A DNA stretch of 64,000 nucleotides from SZUA-229 sp036567985 (GCA_036567985.1 DATCTK010000062.1:1-64000); one strand, 5' to 3'. Shown: positions 26,593-36,683, numbered from the stretch's first letter. Notes: generated by a model from the sequence alone, not told the origin. Program-made: numbers and translations.

Positions 26593-27180
26593 CTAGTCCT
26601 GAAGATCACTGTAATCTTTTTTCAGCTTTTTCAATTCATCCCGATAGCTTCTGGCATCGCCGTACTCAAAGAATCGATGATAGCGGGTATGGATATAACT
26701 GACCTTACGCGCATGCTTTATCGGGCACCAATGTTGCTCGGTACGTGCACCGATTTCCTGCACATAAGCAATCAGCCCATTAAAATAACCGCAGAACATG
26801 CAGTTCATTTTTTCAATCAGATTCAGATAGGACAGATTGTGACGGTCAACCACAATGTAGTCACTGCGTTTCACTTTGGGAATACCGTAAACCCTGAAGC
26901 AGACAAACTGGTACAGTGATACCACCGCATCCATCAATACTGCCGGTACTATACATAGCCATATAAAGGGTGCAGTCAGTATATTTAGAAACGATGCATG
27001 AAATATATAGGCGACCAGGCCTGTTGCCATGCCTTTATGGTATTTCCTGGTTGCCTCTTCAAAGGTGACCTTTTTGCCTTTGATTTTATATACAAAGGCA
27101 TCCTGTTTTCTCTGTATCTCCTCCAGCAACTGGTCTTCCAGCTGTTTGATCTCCTGAATCAGGTTCTGCAGCTTATTCAT
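26593..27180 (-). CDS. Conserved membrane protein of unknown function with CxxC and CPIKH motifs
   Basis: 195 residues. An N-terminal charged coiled-coil-like helix (1-45) is followed by two hydrophobic segments (about 50-92, MATGLVAYIFHASFLNILTA then PFIWLCIVPAVLMDAVVSLYQF). The soluble part carries MNCMFCGYFNGL (about 125-136) and EQHWCPIKHAR (about 148-158). Three Cys and one His in this layout could bind a metal. The C-terminus is again charged. I have no function for it. It lies five bases after ubiC in the same direction and is probably cotranscribed with it. Confidence 0.75.
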   Translation of the reverse strand: MNKLQNLIQEIKQLEDQLLEEIQRKQDAFVYKIKGKKVTFEEATRKYHKGMATGLVAYIFHASFLNILTAPFIWLCIVPAVLMDAVVSLYQFVCFRVYGIPKVKRSDYIVVDRHNLSYLNLIEKMNCMFCGYFNGLIAYVQEIGARTEQHWCPIKHARKVSYIHTRYHRFFEYGDARSYRDELKKLKKDYSDLQD

Positions 27181-27185
27181 GAGTC

Positions 27186-27743
27186 TTATCCCCTATCAGG
27201 TTTATCAAACAGCTCAGGTAGAAAAAACTCACTCACCAGCAGCTTTTCACCTTTTAATGTAAAAACTGAACGACGCCCCCACACAGGCTCTTCAGTTAAA
27301 TTATTGATTCGTTCATGATACACATGTGCCGCATGCAACAGGGCAACCTCAAGCGGTTGCCGCGTCATTGAAGGATCCGAAAACAGCACAGCACCCAATG
27401 GCCGGGTACCCAGCAACGCGAGCCCGCGCAAGGCACCACGCATACTGGACACCGGTATTATGGTACGCGCATACACCAGTGGCTTGTTATCACAGCATAA
27501 CAACACTTCACGCACCAGCGCCTGTGCCCGTGGCTGCATACCTAATGCAATAATCTCATCAAACGCAGGGGATGCCCGGCGCAGCGAGACCAGCCTGACT
27601 GAAAAGCCATCACCACAAAGATCGACAAGCCGCGCGGTTAATGATCCACGATCAAACAGCCAGTTTCGTAGCGGTGCACTTATCCGCTTGTGCAAACAAT
27701 GTTGCTGACTATACCAGTTGAGCCGTGTATGAAATTTTGACAT
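27186..27743 (-). CDS. ubiC: Chorismate--pyruvate lyase
   Basis: 185 residues; converts chorismate to 4-hydroxybenzoate and pyruvate, the first committed step of ubiquinone synthesis. It matches UbiC along its length: WLFDRGSLTARLVDL, VREVLLCCDNKPLVYARTIIP (Arg and Glu of the product pocket), LGTRPLGAVLFSDP and WGRRSVFTLKGEKLLVSEFFLP. ubiA, its frequent neighbour, is not adjacent; the following gene is a membrane protein of unknown function. Confidence 0.93.
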   Translation of the reverse strand: MSKFHTRLNWYSQQHCLHKRISAPLRNWLFDRGSLTARLVDLCGDGFSVRLVSLRRASPAFDEIIALGMQPRAQALVREVLLCCDNKPLVYARTIIPVSSMRGALRGLALLGTRPLGAVLFSDPSMTRQPLEVALLHAAHVYHERINNLTEEPVWGRRSVFTLKGEKLLVSEFFLPELFDKPDRG

Positions 27744-27826
27744 AAATTAACACTCGGCCGCTTGAAACAATGCATACAAGTCATACTGCAGACCTGAGCG
27801 ACTACCTGAAATCAGCATATACATTA

Positions 27827-29749
27827 TTACCCCACACGCAACCAGCGAGACAAAACCTTTTGCAATGCATCCTGTGCGACCGGCTTGGTGATATAGTCAT
27901 CCATACCCACCTGCATGCAGGCCTGTTTGTCGTTTTCCATGGTATTAGCTGTCATCGCAATGATCGGTGTGTGTTTCAGTTGATTTTCAATTTCAAATTG
28001 CCGGATAGTACGGGTTGCGGTGTAGCCATCCATCACCGGCATCTGGCAATCCATAAGTAGCAGGCTGAAGTCGTGTGGCGCCTGCATTAAGGCGACTGCC
28101 TGCTCACCATTTTCTGCCAGCTGGTAGCTTAGTGACAAACGTTCCAGCATTTTTTTTGCGATCATCTGGTTCACCGGGTTATCTTCGACTAATAAAACAT
28201 GCCCTGTAAGCTCTTCATTCTCGATGCCTTGCTGCTGTGCTTTCTCTGCCCTGGAGAAATTCAATTCAATCCAGAAAGTGGAACCTTCTCCCGGCTCGCT
28301 GACCAGACCAACACGACCATGCATCAACATGACCAGCTGGCGCACAATTGACAGGCCCAGCCCGCTACCACCATATTCACGTGTTGTTGAACCATCCGCC
28401 TGGGTGAATGCATTAAACAGTTTACGCTGTGCTGGCTCAGGGATACCGATACCGTTATCCTCTACCTCAATACGTATTTTGTATTGCTCATCACCCTGCT
28501 CCAGTATCGCCAGCCTGGTCCTGACATAACCATCCTCGGTAAACTTGATTGCATTGCTCAGCAAGTTCATCAGTATTTGCCTTGTGCGCACCGGGTCACC
28601 GATCACGGTTTGCGGCAACTTTTCATCCAGCTCAACAGACAGGCTTACCCGGCGCTCATCCGCTTTGGGACGCATCAGCAGCTGCAATTGATTAATGGTT
28701 TTACCCAGATCAAATTCAACATTCTCCAGCTCTAGCTTGCCTGCTTCTATTTTCGATGAGTCGAGAATATCATTCAGTAAACACAGCAATGATTCCGCAG
28801 AGCTGTAGGCAATATTCACATAAGACGCCTGGCTTTCGTTCAGTTCCGAGCCCTGCAATAACTGCAATGTACCAATAATGCCATTCATGGGCGTACGAAT
28901 TTCATGGCTCATATTGGCCAGAAACTCAGTTTTCGATCGATTCGCTGCCTCTGCCTGCTCCTTGGCTTTATACAGGGCCTTTTCTGCGCGCTTACGCTGT
29001 TCGACTTCTTCCGCCAGCTCTTCATTTAAATCTTCGGTTTCATTCCTGGCATCGCTCATAAACTTAATCAGTGACTGGTTATGAAAACGTAATTCAAGAC
29101 CATTAACTATTCTTGCATTAACACGATAGCCGATAAAAGCCATCACCAGCAGGTAAACCAGCATCATCAGCGACAGTAACTGATAAGCATCATCCTGCAG
29201 ATAAAGGCGCAGCATGAGTGGCGCCACACTGAGCACCAGGAACGACAGGTAGAGTCGGTACACCGGCGTCATTACAAAGATGCCTGCAGATGAAATACCC
29301 GCAATCACAAAACATAAAATAACCTGTTGCTGCGGATTTTCAGGAAATAGAAAAAAGGCTGCTGCACCCCAGCCTGCGGCGGTTAATACAATTGCCGACA
29401 TATAGAGTTTATACATCGCTGTCAGTGTATTATCTGCGTGCTGATCCCCCGGGCCGTAAGCTGCTGTTGTGCCAGCCTGATCTGGCTTCGCCTCCAGACC
29501 AGACCTGTCCAGGCTAATCGACAAAACCACGCGCGTCAGTGACAGCAGTGCCATAAAACCAAACCAGCCCAGCATCAATGCTTTCGACTGATTTCCCCAG
29601 AATGTATAAACAACGAATAATGCCACCAGTAGGCTGACATAATTACTCAGGCGCGCATTGCGATCAATTAACCGCATCTGTTCATACCAGATTGCCTGCT
29701 GTCGATCAGCCGTAGTTACGCCCTGCTCCTTTTCATTATAATTTTGCAT
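27827..29749 (-). CDS. Hybrid sensor histidine kinase/response regulator
   Basis: 640 residues. The N-terminus has about six hydrophobic segments in two groups (residues about 35-85 and 110-200), an integral-membrane sensor region that matches no domain I can name. A short coiled coil leads to the HisKA domain with NMSHEIRTPMNG (phospho-His about 281). HATPase_c follows: N-box RQILMNLLSNAIKFT, DNGIGIP, GGSGLGLSI. A C-terminal receiver has VLLVEDNPVNQ, the phosphoacceptor Asp in LLMDCQMPVMDG (about 563) and the Lys in YITKPV. There is no HPt domain and no adjacent response regulator, so its partner is elsewhere. It follows recG across 50 bases. Confidence 0.93.
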   Translation of the reverse strand: MQNYNEKEQGVTTADRQQAIWYEQMRLIDRNARLSNYVSLLVALFVVYTFWGNQSKALMLGWFGFMALLSLTRVVLSISLDRSGLEAKPDQAGTTAAYGPGDQHADNTLTAMYKLYMSAIVLTAAGWGAAAFFLFPENPQQQVILCFVIAGISSAGIFVMTPVYRLYLSFLVLSVAPLMLRLYLQDDAYQLLSLMMLVYLLVMAFIGYRVNARIVNGLELRFHNQSLIKFMSDARNETEDLNEELAEEVEQRKRAEKALYKAKEQAEAANRSKTEFLANMSHEIRTPMNGIIGTLQLLQGSELNESQASYVNIAYSSAESLLCLLNDILDSSKIEAGKLELENVEFDLGKTINQLQLLMRPKADERRVSLSVELDEKLPQTVIGDPVRTRQILMNLLSNAIKFTEDGYVRTRLAILEQGDEQYKIRIEVEDNGIGIPEPAQRKLFNAFTQADGSTTREYGGSGLGLSIVRQLVMLMHGRVGLVSEPGEGSTFWIELNFSRAEKAQQQGIENEELTGHVLLVEDNPVNQMIAKKMLERLSLSYQLAENGEQAVALMQAPHDFSLLLMDCQMPVMDGYTATRTIRQFEIENQLKHTPIIAMTANTMENDKQACMQVGMDDYITKPVAQDALQKVLSRWLRVG

Positions 29750-29798
29750 AATTATTTATTATCGTTTTCTGACCCAGCAAGAAGTTATTCCTGACTTT

Positions 29799-31925
29799 CT
29801 AGCCTATATTTACAAACTGTTGTGAGTGTCCGATCCAGCGATTAATAATCAGTGGCACGGTTTTCGGTGCCTCAGAAAGCAGTGTCTGTGCTATCTGTTT
29901 GACATCGTCCAGCAGGTATTCATCGCGCACTATATCGGCTATTTTCATCTGCACCAGGCCAGTTTGCCGTGTTCCCAGTACTTCACCCGGCCCGCGCAGT
30001 TGCAGGTCTTTCTGCGCAATTTCAAAACCACTGTTGGTCTGTCGCATAATCGCCAGACGCTGCTTGCCATTTTCACTGAGCGGACTTTTAAACATCAATA
30101 CACAATGGCTGGCTTCATCACCTCGCCCGACCCGGCCGCGCAACTGATGCAACTGCGACAAACCCAGTCGCTCTGCGTTTTCAATAATCATCAGACTGGC
30201 ATTGGGTACATCGACACCCACTTCGATTACGGTTGTCGCTACCAGTAGCTGTATCTCTCCACATTTAAAGCGCTGCATTATCTCGTCTTTTTGCTGGCTT
30301 TTCATGCGCCCATGAACCAGACCCACACTCACACCCTGTAGCACTTCCTGTAACATCTCGGCGGTGTTCTCTGCTGCCTGACATTGCAGCGATTCAGACT
30401 CTTCCACCAGGGTACAGACCCAGTAAGCCTGTCGACCCTGCGCACAGGATTTTTCAATGCGCTGCAGAATTTCCTCACGGCGCGCCTCTGGTATAACCAC
30501 GGTACTCACCGGTTTTCGCCCTGGCGGCAACTCATCGATCACCGAGTAATCCAGATCGGCATAGGCGGTCATTGCCAGGCTGCGTGGAATTGGCGTGGCA
30601 GTCATAATCAGCTGATGCGCCAGGTAATGCTGATTCACCTCACCCAGCTGTTTCGCCTTACGCGCCAGGGCCATGCGCTGCTGTACACCAAAGCGGTGCT
30701 GCTCATCGGTGACCGCCAGTGCCAGTGATTTAAATTCAACCTCGTCCTGGAACAACGCATGGGTGCCCACCGCAATCTGTGCATCACCACTGGCCAGTTG
30801 CTGCAGCACCTGTTGTCGTTTGCTGCCTTTTAACTGGCCGGACAACCAGACTACCTTAATATCCAGCTGTGCAAACCAGTTTTGAAAATTCTGGTAATGT
30901 TGCTCTGCCAGAATTTCCGTGGGCGCCATAATCGCCGCCTGCTGTCCAGCTTCAATCGCTTTCAAACAGGCCAGTGCAGCAACCACTGTTTTACCCGAGC
31001 CCACGTCCCCCTGCACCAGTCGCATCATGGGCACACCGGACTCCAGATCCTGCAGTATGGCCTGGTTCACCTTCTGCTGCGCGCGGGTCAATTCAAATGG
31101 CAGTGATTTAATAAATTGATACAGCAGATGATTATCACTCTGAAGTTTTGCAGCGGGCTGGCGTTTAGCTGCAACCCGTAAGGTTTGCAAACTCAGGTGA
31201 TGTGCCAGTAACTCTTCAAATACCAGCCGCGCCTGCGCCGGGTGCGCTGCTTTCAGCAACTGGTTCAGATCCGCATCAACAGGTGGGCGATGCACATAGC
31301 GTATGGCATCACTTAATGAATAACCGTGTGTCTCTGCAAGTAGCTCCTGCGGTAGATAATCATCCAGCAGGTTCTGTTTTAGCAAGCTCAGGCATTGGTC
31401 GGATAAACGCCGTAGCAAAATCTGGCTGACGCCATCAGTGGTGTGATAGACCGGCGTCAGACAGGCTTCAACCGCCGTATCTGTATCGTCCCTGAGCACA
31501 CTGTATTCGGGGTGGACGATTTCCAGGCTCGAGGCACCGAAGCGCACATCACCAAAACAGCGAATTTTTGTGCCGGCCTGCAGGTTCTGTTGCTGTTGTT
31601 TATTGAAATAGAAGAAACGTAATAAAATACTGCCGGTACCATCACCCAGATGAAGCAGCAGCATCCGGCGCCGTTTACCGCTGCGGGTAAAGCCGGTATC
31701 CGCATAATTAATCACGCCTTCAATCAGTGCCGACTGACCCTGCCTGAGTGAACCGATTGGCACAATGCGGCTGCGATCCTCATAGCGGTAAGGCAGGTTA
31801 AATAATACATCCTGTATAGTATGTAGCCCCAGCTTTGCCAGCTTTTCCACGACCCTGGGGCCAACACCTTTTAACTGCAGCAGGCTGTCTGTAAGTGTGA
31901 TGGATGCGGCGGTTGCGCTGGACAA
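29799..31925 (-). CDS. recG: ATP-dependent DNA helicase RecG
   Basis: 708 residues; remodels stalled replication forks and branched DNA. An N-terminal OB-fold wedge domain (about 15-170) precedes the superfamily 2 helicase core. Motif I is QGDVGSGKTVVAA (about 308), motif II VTDEQHRFGVQQR, motif III TATPIPRS, and the TRG region QLHQLRGRVGRGDEASHCVLM follows. Full length. It is 15 bases or so from ridA and spoT, the standard spoT-recG linkage. Confidence 0.97.
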   Translation of the reverse strand: MSSATAASITLTDSLLQLKGVGPRVVEKLAKLGLHTIQDVLFNLPYRYEDRSRIVPIGSLRQGQSALIEGVINYADTGFTRSGKRRRMLLLHLGDGTGSILLRFFYFNKQQQQNLQAGTKIRCFGDVRFGASSLEIVHPEYSVLRDDTDTAVEACLTPVYHTTDGVSQILLRRLSDQCLSLLKQNLLDDYLPQELLAETHGYSLSDAIRYVHRPPVDADLNQLLKAAHPAQARLVFEELLAHHLSLQTLRVAAKRQPAAKLQSDNHLLYQFIKSLPFELTRAQQKVNQAILQDLESGVPMMRLVQGDVGSGKTVVAALACLKAIEAGQQAAIMAPTEILAEQHYQNFQNWFAQLDIKVVWLSGQLKGSKRQQVLQQLASGDAQIAVGTHALFQDEVEFKSLALAVTDEQHRFGVQQRMALARKAKQLGEVNQHYLAHQLIMTATPIPRSLAMTAYADLDYSVIDELPPGRKPVSTVVIPEARREEILQRIEKSCAQGRQAYWVCTLVEESESLQCQAAENTAEMLQEVLQGVSVGLVHGRMKSQQKDEIMQRFKCGEIQLLVATTVIEVGVDVPNASLMIIENAERLGLSQLHQLRGRVGRGDEASHCVLMFKSPLSENGKQRLAIMRQTNSGFEIAQKDLQLRGPGEVLGTRQTGLVQMKIADIVRDEYLLDDVKQIAQTLLSEAPKTVPLIINRWIGHSQQFVNIG

Positions 31926-31939
31926 TGACCCAGGCTCCG

Positions 31940-32320
31940 TTACAGCTCGAGCACAGCATCCATTTCAACCGGCACATCCTTGGGCAGTTCTTTCACACCA
32001 ATCGCCGCACGTGCCGGATAGGGTTCGGAAAAATATTGTGACATCACCTGGTTAACCGTGGGGAAATTACTCAGGTCAGTGAGAAAAATATTCAGCTTGA
32101 CCACATTCTCAAAGCTGCCACCTGCCGCTTCGATAATCGCCTGCAGATTTTTAAACACCTGGTGAATCTGCTCTTCTACCGAACCTTCCAGCACTTCCAT
32201 GGTATCCGGCACTAATGGAATCTGCCCGGAAATATACACGGTGTTATTAACTTTAACGGCCTGTGAATAGGTGCCAATTGCCTTGGGTGCCTTATCTGTA
32301 AAGATGATTTCTTTTTTCAT
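31940..32320 (-). CDS. ridA: RidA family enamine/imine deaminase
   Basis: 126 residues; hydrolyses reactive 2-aminoacrylate-type enamines released by PLP enzymes. Starts MKKEIIFTDKAPKAIGTYSQAVKVNNTVYISGQIPL and ends PARAAIGVKELPKDVPVEMDAVLEL, which has the Arg (about 105) and Glu of the active site. Placement between spoT and recG is common in Pseudomonas and relatives. Confidence 0.95.
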   Translation of the reverse strand: MKKEIIFTDKAPKAIGTYSQAVKVNNTVYISGQIPLVPDTMEVLEGSVEEQIHQVFKNLQAIIEAAGGSFENVVKLNIFLTDLSNFPTVNQVMSQYFSEPYPARAAIGVKELPKDVPVEMDAVLEL

Positions 32321-32375
32321 AATATAATTTTTAATTAAAGATTAGTTGGGTTTCGGAAATGTTAATGTGGGCAGA

Positions 32376-34550
32376 TTATTGCACGCGGAAAACGCGCAGC
32401 ACCGAATGCACACGCCGCAGACGACGCATAATTTTTGCCAGGTGGTCACGATTTTTAACTGAAATAAGAAACATAATATTGGTGGATAGCCCGTCCTTGT
32501 CTTCCACTTCCACATGTTCGATATTGGCCGCCTCATCAGAAATAATGGTGGCCAGCCGCGCCAGTACACCGCGCTCATTCTGCACATGCAGGCTTAGCTG
32601 ACAGGCATAATCACCACTGGCTTCATCCGCCCATTTCACATCAATCATATTGTCGTTTTGCAGACGCTCATGGGCAATATTGCGGCAGCTGTTCTGATGA
32701 ATCACCAGGCCACGCCCCTTGCTCAGTTTACCCACGATCTGGTCACCGGGAATCGGATGACAGCACCTGGCATAGGACACCACCATGCCTTCTGTGCCCT
32801 GAATCGCCAGCGCTGGCCTGCCCGGTACGATATCCTGCTCATCCTGCTCATCACCGGGAAACAGTCGCTTCACCACCAGACCCGCCGGGCGATTACCCAT
32901 GCCGATGTCTTCCAGCAACTGATTCAATGAGCTAAAGCCATATTCTTCAAGTAACGGCTGGTAGGTTTCTTCCGGCATTTCTTCCAGGGTAATATTTTTT
33001 TCCAGCAGCAAGCGGGATAACAGACGACGCCCCTGGGCAATCGCATCTTCCGAGCGGGTATTTTTCAGGTAATTACGAATATTGCTGCGCGCTTTTGCAG
33101 TTACCACGAAATCCAGCCAGCCGGGATTAGGATGCGCACCGGCAGACGTGACCACCTCAACGGTTTGCCCGCTGTATAAAGGTGTATCCAGTGGTGCAAA
33201 TCGGTGATCCACCTTGCAGGCTACACAGGTGTGGCCCACATCGGTATGCACCGAGTAGGCAAAATCGATGGGGGTGGAATTTTTCGGCAGCTTTACAATA
33301 TCGCCACGGGGTGTGTACACATACAACTCATCCGGGAACAGATCGACTTTTACATTTTCCAGAAACTCAACCGAGTCACCGGCGGATTGCTGCATTTCCA
33401 GGATGCCGGTGAGCCATTCACGGGTACGCCCGCCCACATCAATCGAACTGCCATCACTGTTTTCCTTGTAGAGCCAGTGCGCGGCAATACCGGTTTCCGC
33501 AAAGTTATCCATTTCCAGGGTGCGAATCTGCACTTCAATCGGAATTGCATGGGGGCCAAACAGAATGGTGTGCAATGACTGGTAGCCATTTTCCTTGGGA
33601 ATCGCGATATAGTCCTTGAACTTGCCGGGAATTGGTTTAAATAAATTGTGCACCGCACCCAGCACACGATAGCAGTCATCTACCGAGTCAACGATGACCC
33701 GCATACCGTAGACATCAAAGATATTTTTATACGACAGATTTTTCTGCCGCATTTTTTTGTAGATGCTGTAGGGGTGTTTTTTGCGCGCATTAATATTCGC
33801 GTCTATGTGCATTTCTGCCAGGCGTGACGTCAGTGCATTATTAATTTTCTGCACCACTTCCTTGCGGTGTCCCGCCTGCTGCATCATCGCATGTTCAAGT
33901 ATACGGTAACGCATGGGGTACATTGCGTTAAAGCCCAGGTCTTCCAGCTCAAGCCGCAGGGTATTGATGCCCAGCCGCCTCGCCAGCGGCACATAAATAT
34001 CCAGGGTTTCACGGGCGATGCGTCGGCGCTTGTCCGGGCGCATTACGCCCAGGGTGCGCATATTGTGCAGACGATCCGCCAGCTTGATTAAAATCACGCG
34101 GATGTCTTTGGCCATGGCCATTAACACTTTCTGGATGTTAATCGCCTGCTGTTCTTTCTTGTTTTTGAATTTGAATTCGGTGAGCTTACTGACACCATCC
34201 ACCAGCTCGGCAACATCGTCACCAAAGCGATCGGCAACATCCTGCTTGGTCGCCAGTGTGTCTTCAATCACATCGTGCAGAATAGCCGCGCAGATGCTTT
34301 TTGAATCCATGTGCATTTCAGCCAGGATACGGGCAACTGAAATGGGGTGATAAATATAGGGCTCGCCGGTTTTCCGGTACTGGCCCTCGTGCGCCTGCGC
34401 GCCGAACAGGTAGGCGCGGTACACATCGCGCACCTGATCCGGGTTCATATAGTCCTCGACTATACGACACAGATCAGAAATTAAAAAACGCGAGGGATCT
34501 GCGTATAGCTCCTTGACATCAACGGGGGTTTGATCGGGGCTAATGGCCAT
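32376..34550 (-). CDS. spoT: Bifunctional (p)ppGpp synthetase/hydrolase
   Basis: 724 residues; controls the stringent-response alarmone. The HD hydrolase domain is intact (YHPISVARILAEM; HDVIEDT, about residue 82). The synthetase domain has YGMRVIVDSVDDCYRVLG and KDYIAIPKENGYQSLHT. TGS (VYTPRGDIVKLPKNSTPIDFAYSVHTDVG), zinc-finger/helical and C-terminal ACT domains follow, as in E. coli SpoT. It lies 8 bases downstream of rpoZ; rpoZ and spoT are a classic pair. Confidence 0.97.
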   Translation of the reverse strand: MAISPDQTPVDVKELYADPSRFLISDLCRIVEDYMNPDQVRDVYRAYLFGAQAHEGQYRKTGEPYIYHPISVARILAEMHMDSKSICAAILHDVIEDTLATKQDVADRFGDDVAELVDGVSKLTEFKFKNKKEQQAINIQKVLMAMAKDIRVILIKLADRLHNMRTLGVMRPDKRRRIARETLDIYVPLARRLGINTLRLELEDLGFNAMYPMRYRILEHAMMQQAGHRKEVVQKINNALTSRLAEMHIDANINARKKHPYSIYKKMRQKNLSYKNIFDVYGMRVIVDSVDDCYRVLGAVHNLFKPIPGKFKDYIAIPKENGYQSLHTILFGPHAIPIEVQIRTLEMDNFAETGIAAHWLYKENSDGSSIDVGGRTREWLTGILEMQQSAGDSVEFLENVKVDLFPDELYVYTPRGDIVKLPKNSTPIDFAYSVHTDVGHTCVACKVDHRFAPLDTPLYSGQTVEVVTSAGAHPNPGWLDFVVTAKARSNIRNYLKNTRSEDAIAQGRRLLSRLLLEKNITLEEMPEETYQPLLEEYGFSSLNQLLEDIGMGNRPAGLVVKRLFPGDEQDEQDIVPGRPALAIQGTEGMVVSYARCCHPIPGDQIVGKLSKGRGLVIHQNSCRNIAHERLQNDNMIDVKWADEASGDYACQLSLHVQNERGVLARLATIISDEAANIEHVEVEDKDGLSTNIMFLISVKNRDHLAKIMRRLRRVHSVLRVFRVQ

Positions 34551-34558
34551 TTGGCAGA

Positions 34559-34819
34559 TTACATTTCCTGGCTGATTTCAGCTTCAGAAATAGCCGATGG
34601 ACGCATATTCAGTTCTTCTGTTTTTTCCAGCAGCACTTCCGGACCAACCAGCCCATCGGCGATTTCACGCAAAGCCAGTACCGTTGGCTTGTCGTTTTCA
34701 ATCGCCACCAGTGCATCAGAACCCATGGCGATCTGGCGTGCGCGTTTTGACGCAACCAGTACCAGGTGGAAACGGTTATCAACGTATGGCAGACAATCTT
34801 CTACGGTTAAACGTGCCAT
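34559..34819 (-). CDS. rpoZ: RNA polymerase omega subunit
   Basis: 86 residues; MARLTVEDCLPYVDNRFHLVLVASKRARQ and NDKPTVLALREIADGLV are diagnostic. Omega assists folding of beta-prime and is needed for one ppGpp site, so linkage to spoT is functional as well as positional. It lies between gmk and spoT in one leftward run. Confidence 0.97.
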   Translation of the reverse strand: MARLTVEDCLPYVDNRFHLVLVASKRARQIAMGSDALVAIENDKPTVLALREIADGLVGPEVLLEKTEELNMRPSAISEAEISQEM

Positions 34820-34830
34820 TTTATTACCTC

Positions 34831-35445
34831 TTATTTCAATAAATCGATCAATAGCTTTTCCAGAACACGCTGCTGATGTAGCTGACGTAACCGGTTGGCC
34901 GAAAAAATGCAGCGCAGTTGCTCCAGCGCCGCATCAAAATCATCATTTACCAGCAGATAATCAAACTCTGCATAGTGAGACATTTCATTGACTGCGTCGT
35001 TCATGCGCCGCTGAATGATCTCTTCGCTGTCCTGGCCGCGACTGTTTAGACGCTGTTTCAACGCCTCCAGTGACGGCGGCAGAATAAACACCGACAACGA
35101 ATCGGGAAACAGCTTGCGCACCTGACGGGCGCCCTGCCAGTCAATTTCCAGAATCACATCATGGCCACTCAGCAACTGCTGCTCCACATGCTGCTGCGAC
35201 GTGCCATAGTAATTATCGAACACCCGCGCATGCTCCAGAAAAGCACTGCTATCCACCATTTCCAGAAACACATCTTTGCCCACAAAGTGGTAATCGACGC
35301 CATCCTGCTCCCCGGGGCGCATCGCCCGGGTGGTGTGAGACACAGATACCACGATATGCTCATTGCCACTTACCAGTTCCCGCACCAGGCTGGTTTTGCC
35401 GGCACCGGAGGGTGCAGAAATGATATACAGTGTACCTTTACTCAA
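34831..35445 (-). CDS. gmk: Guanylate kinase
   Basis: 204 residues; phosphorylates GMP to GDP. The P-loop is SAPSGAGKTSLVREL (about 10-24), followed by SHTTRAMRPGEQDGVDYHF (GMP binding) and ILEIDWQGARQV. It is the first gene of gmk-rpoZ-spoT-ridA-recG, all leftward with short gaps. Confidence 0.97.
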   Translation of the reverse strand: MSKGTLYIISAPSGAGKTSLVRELVSGNEHIVVSVSHTTRAMRPGEQDGVDYHFVGKDVFLEMVDSSAFLEHARVFDNYYGTSQQHVEQQLLSGHDVILEIDWQGARQVRKLFPDSLSVFILPPSLEALKQRLNSRGQDSEEIIQRRMNDAVNEMSHYAEFDYLLVNDDFDAALEQLRCIFSANRLRQLHQQRVLEKLLIDLLK

Positions 35446-35576
35446 GCTGTCTCCTGTCTGAATCAGTGCGCGTAAACATCACGACCCGAGGCCTGCACAT
35501 AGCCGGTTTACCCGGATGCACCCGCCTCAGGCCGTATACTTTCAGTCAATTCAATAGATCTGTAAGAATAACCTAT

Positions 35577-36662
35577 TTACGCGGATTTATCACCGACAAA
35601 TACCGGCATTCTGCGCGATCCCCAGTGCCCTGCCTCCGCCTCAAACAGCCCAGGCAGTTGTGTACCACAGGACTCGCAACAGCCTTTGGCATCCAGCCCC
35701 CAGCGCCCCAGTTCATACCAGTCCCGCTCGATCAGCAAATGCCCGCAGCTGTGGCAATATGTGCTGCTGCCCTGCTGGTCATGCACATTGCCGGTGTAGA
35801 CATAGCGCAAGCCATGCTGCATAGCGATATTTCTCGCCCGCGTAAGTGTTGCCGCTGGCGTCGGCGGCACATCCTGCATTTTCCAGTCAGGGTGGAAGGC
35901 ACTGAAATGCAGCGGCACATCCGGCCCCAGCTTGTCCATCAGCCAGTCGCTCATGCGGTGCAACTCATCATCGGAGTCATTATGCCCGGGAATCAGCAGG
36001 GTGGTGATTTCCAGCCACACATCGGTTTCCTGCTTTACATACATCAGGGTGTCCAGCACCGGCTGCAGGTGGCCGCCGGTGAGCTTATAGTAAAACTGCT
36101 CATCGAAGGACTTGAGATCGATATTGGCCGCATCCATCGCCGCGTAAAATTCCCTGCGCGGCTCCTCACACACGTAGCCTGCAGTCACCGCCACCGAGTG
36201 GATGCCCAGCTCACGACAGGCATTGGCCGTATCCACCGCATATTCATGGAAAATCACCGGGTCGTTATAGGTAAAGGCAATGCTGCGGCAGTTAAGCTCA
36301 CGTGCGCGCTCGGCAATGGTTTGCGGGGAAGCCTCCAAAGCCAGTATGTCGATTTCTCGGGATTTACTCATATCCCAGTTCTGGCAGAACTTGCAGGCCA
36401 GATTGCAACCCGCCGTGCCAAACGACAACACCGACGTGCCCGGCAGAAAGTGGTTCAGTGGTTTTTTCTCGATCGGATCGACACAGAAGCCGCTGGAGCG
36501 ACCATAGGAGGTGAGCACCACCTGATTCTCCTGGTTGGCGCGCACAAAACACAGGCCGCGCTGCCCCTCTTTCAGCTTGCAGTAGCGCGGACACAAATCG
36601 CACTGCACCCGGCCATCGTCCAGCAAATGCCAGTAGCGGGTACTAACGGTATGCGTATCCAT
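35577..36662 (-). CDS. amrS: AmmeMemoRadiSam system radical SAM enzyme
   Basis: 361 residues from ATG 36660-36662 (MDTHTVSTRYWHLLDD), which follows GAGAGGA; the open frame reaches 36764, inside amrB, so the longer start is unlikely. It has an N-terminal Cys cluster (CDLCPRYCKLKEGQRGLC, about 19-36), then the radical SAM motif CNLACKFCQNW (CxxxCxxC, about 84-94). Unusually, a C-terminal extension has two further CxxC pairs (YCHSCG and CCESCG, about 305-345) resembling a zinc ribbon. The system's substrate is unknown. The gene is divergent from amrB-amrA, completing the trio. Confidence 0.93.
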   Translation of the reverse strand: MDTHTVSTRYWHLLDDGRVQCDLCPRYCKLKEGQRGLCFVRANQENQVVLTSYGRSSGFCVDPIEKKPLNHFLPGTSVLSFGTAGCNLACKFCQNWDMSKSREIDILALEASPQTIAERARELNCRSIAFTYNDPVIFHEYAVDTANACRELGIHSVAVTAGYVCEEPRREFYAAMDAANIDLKSFDEQFYYKLTGGHLQPVLDTLMYVKQETDVWLEITTLLIPGHNDSDDELHRMSDWLMDKLGPDVPLHFSAFHPDWKMQDVPPTPAATLTRARNIAMQHGLRYVYTGNVHDQQGSSTYCHSCGHLLIERDWYELGRWGLDAKGCCESCGTQLPGLFEAEAGHWGSRRMPVFVGDKSA

Positions 36663-36683
36663 GGTCACAAATCCTCTCTGTTG

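Noticed and set aside
27827..29749. The hybrid kinase as GacS of the Gac/Rsm circuit
   Set aside because: It lacks the HPt domain and the HAMP-linked periplasmic sensor of GacS and has a multi-helix membrane sensor instead.
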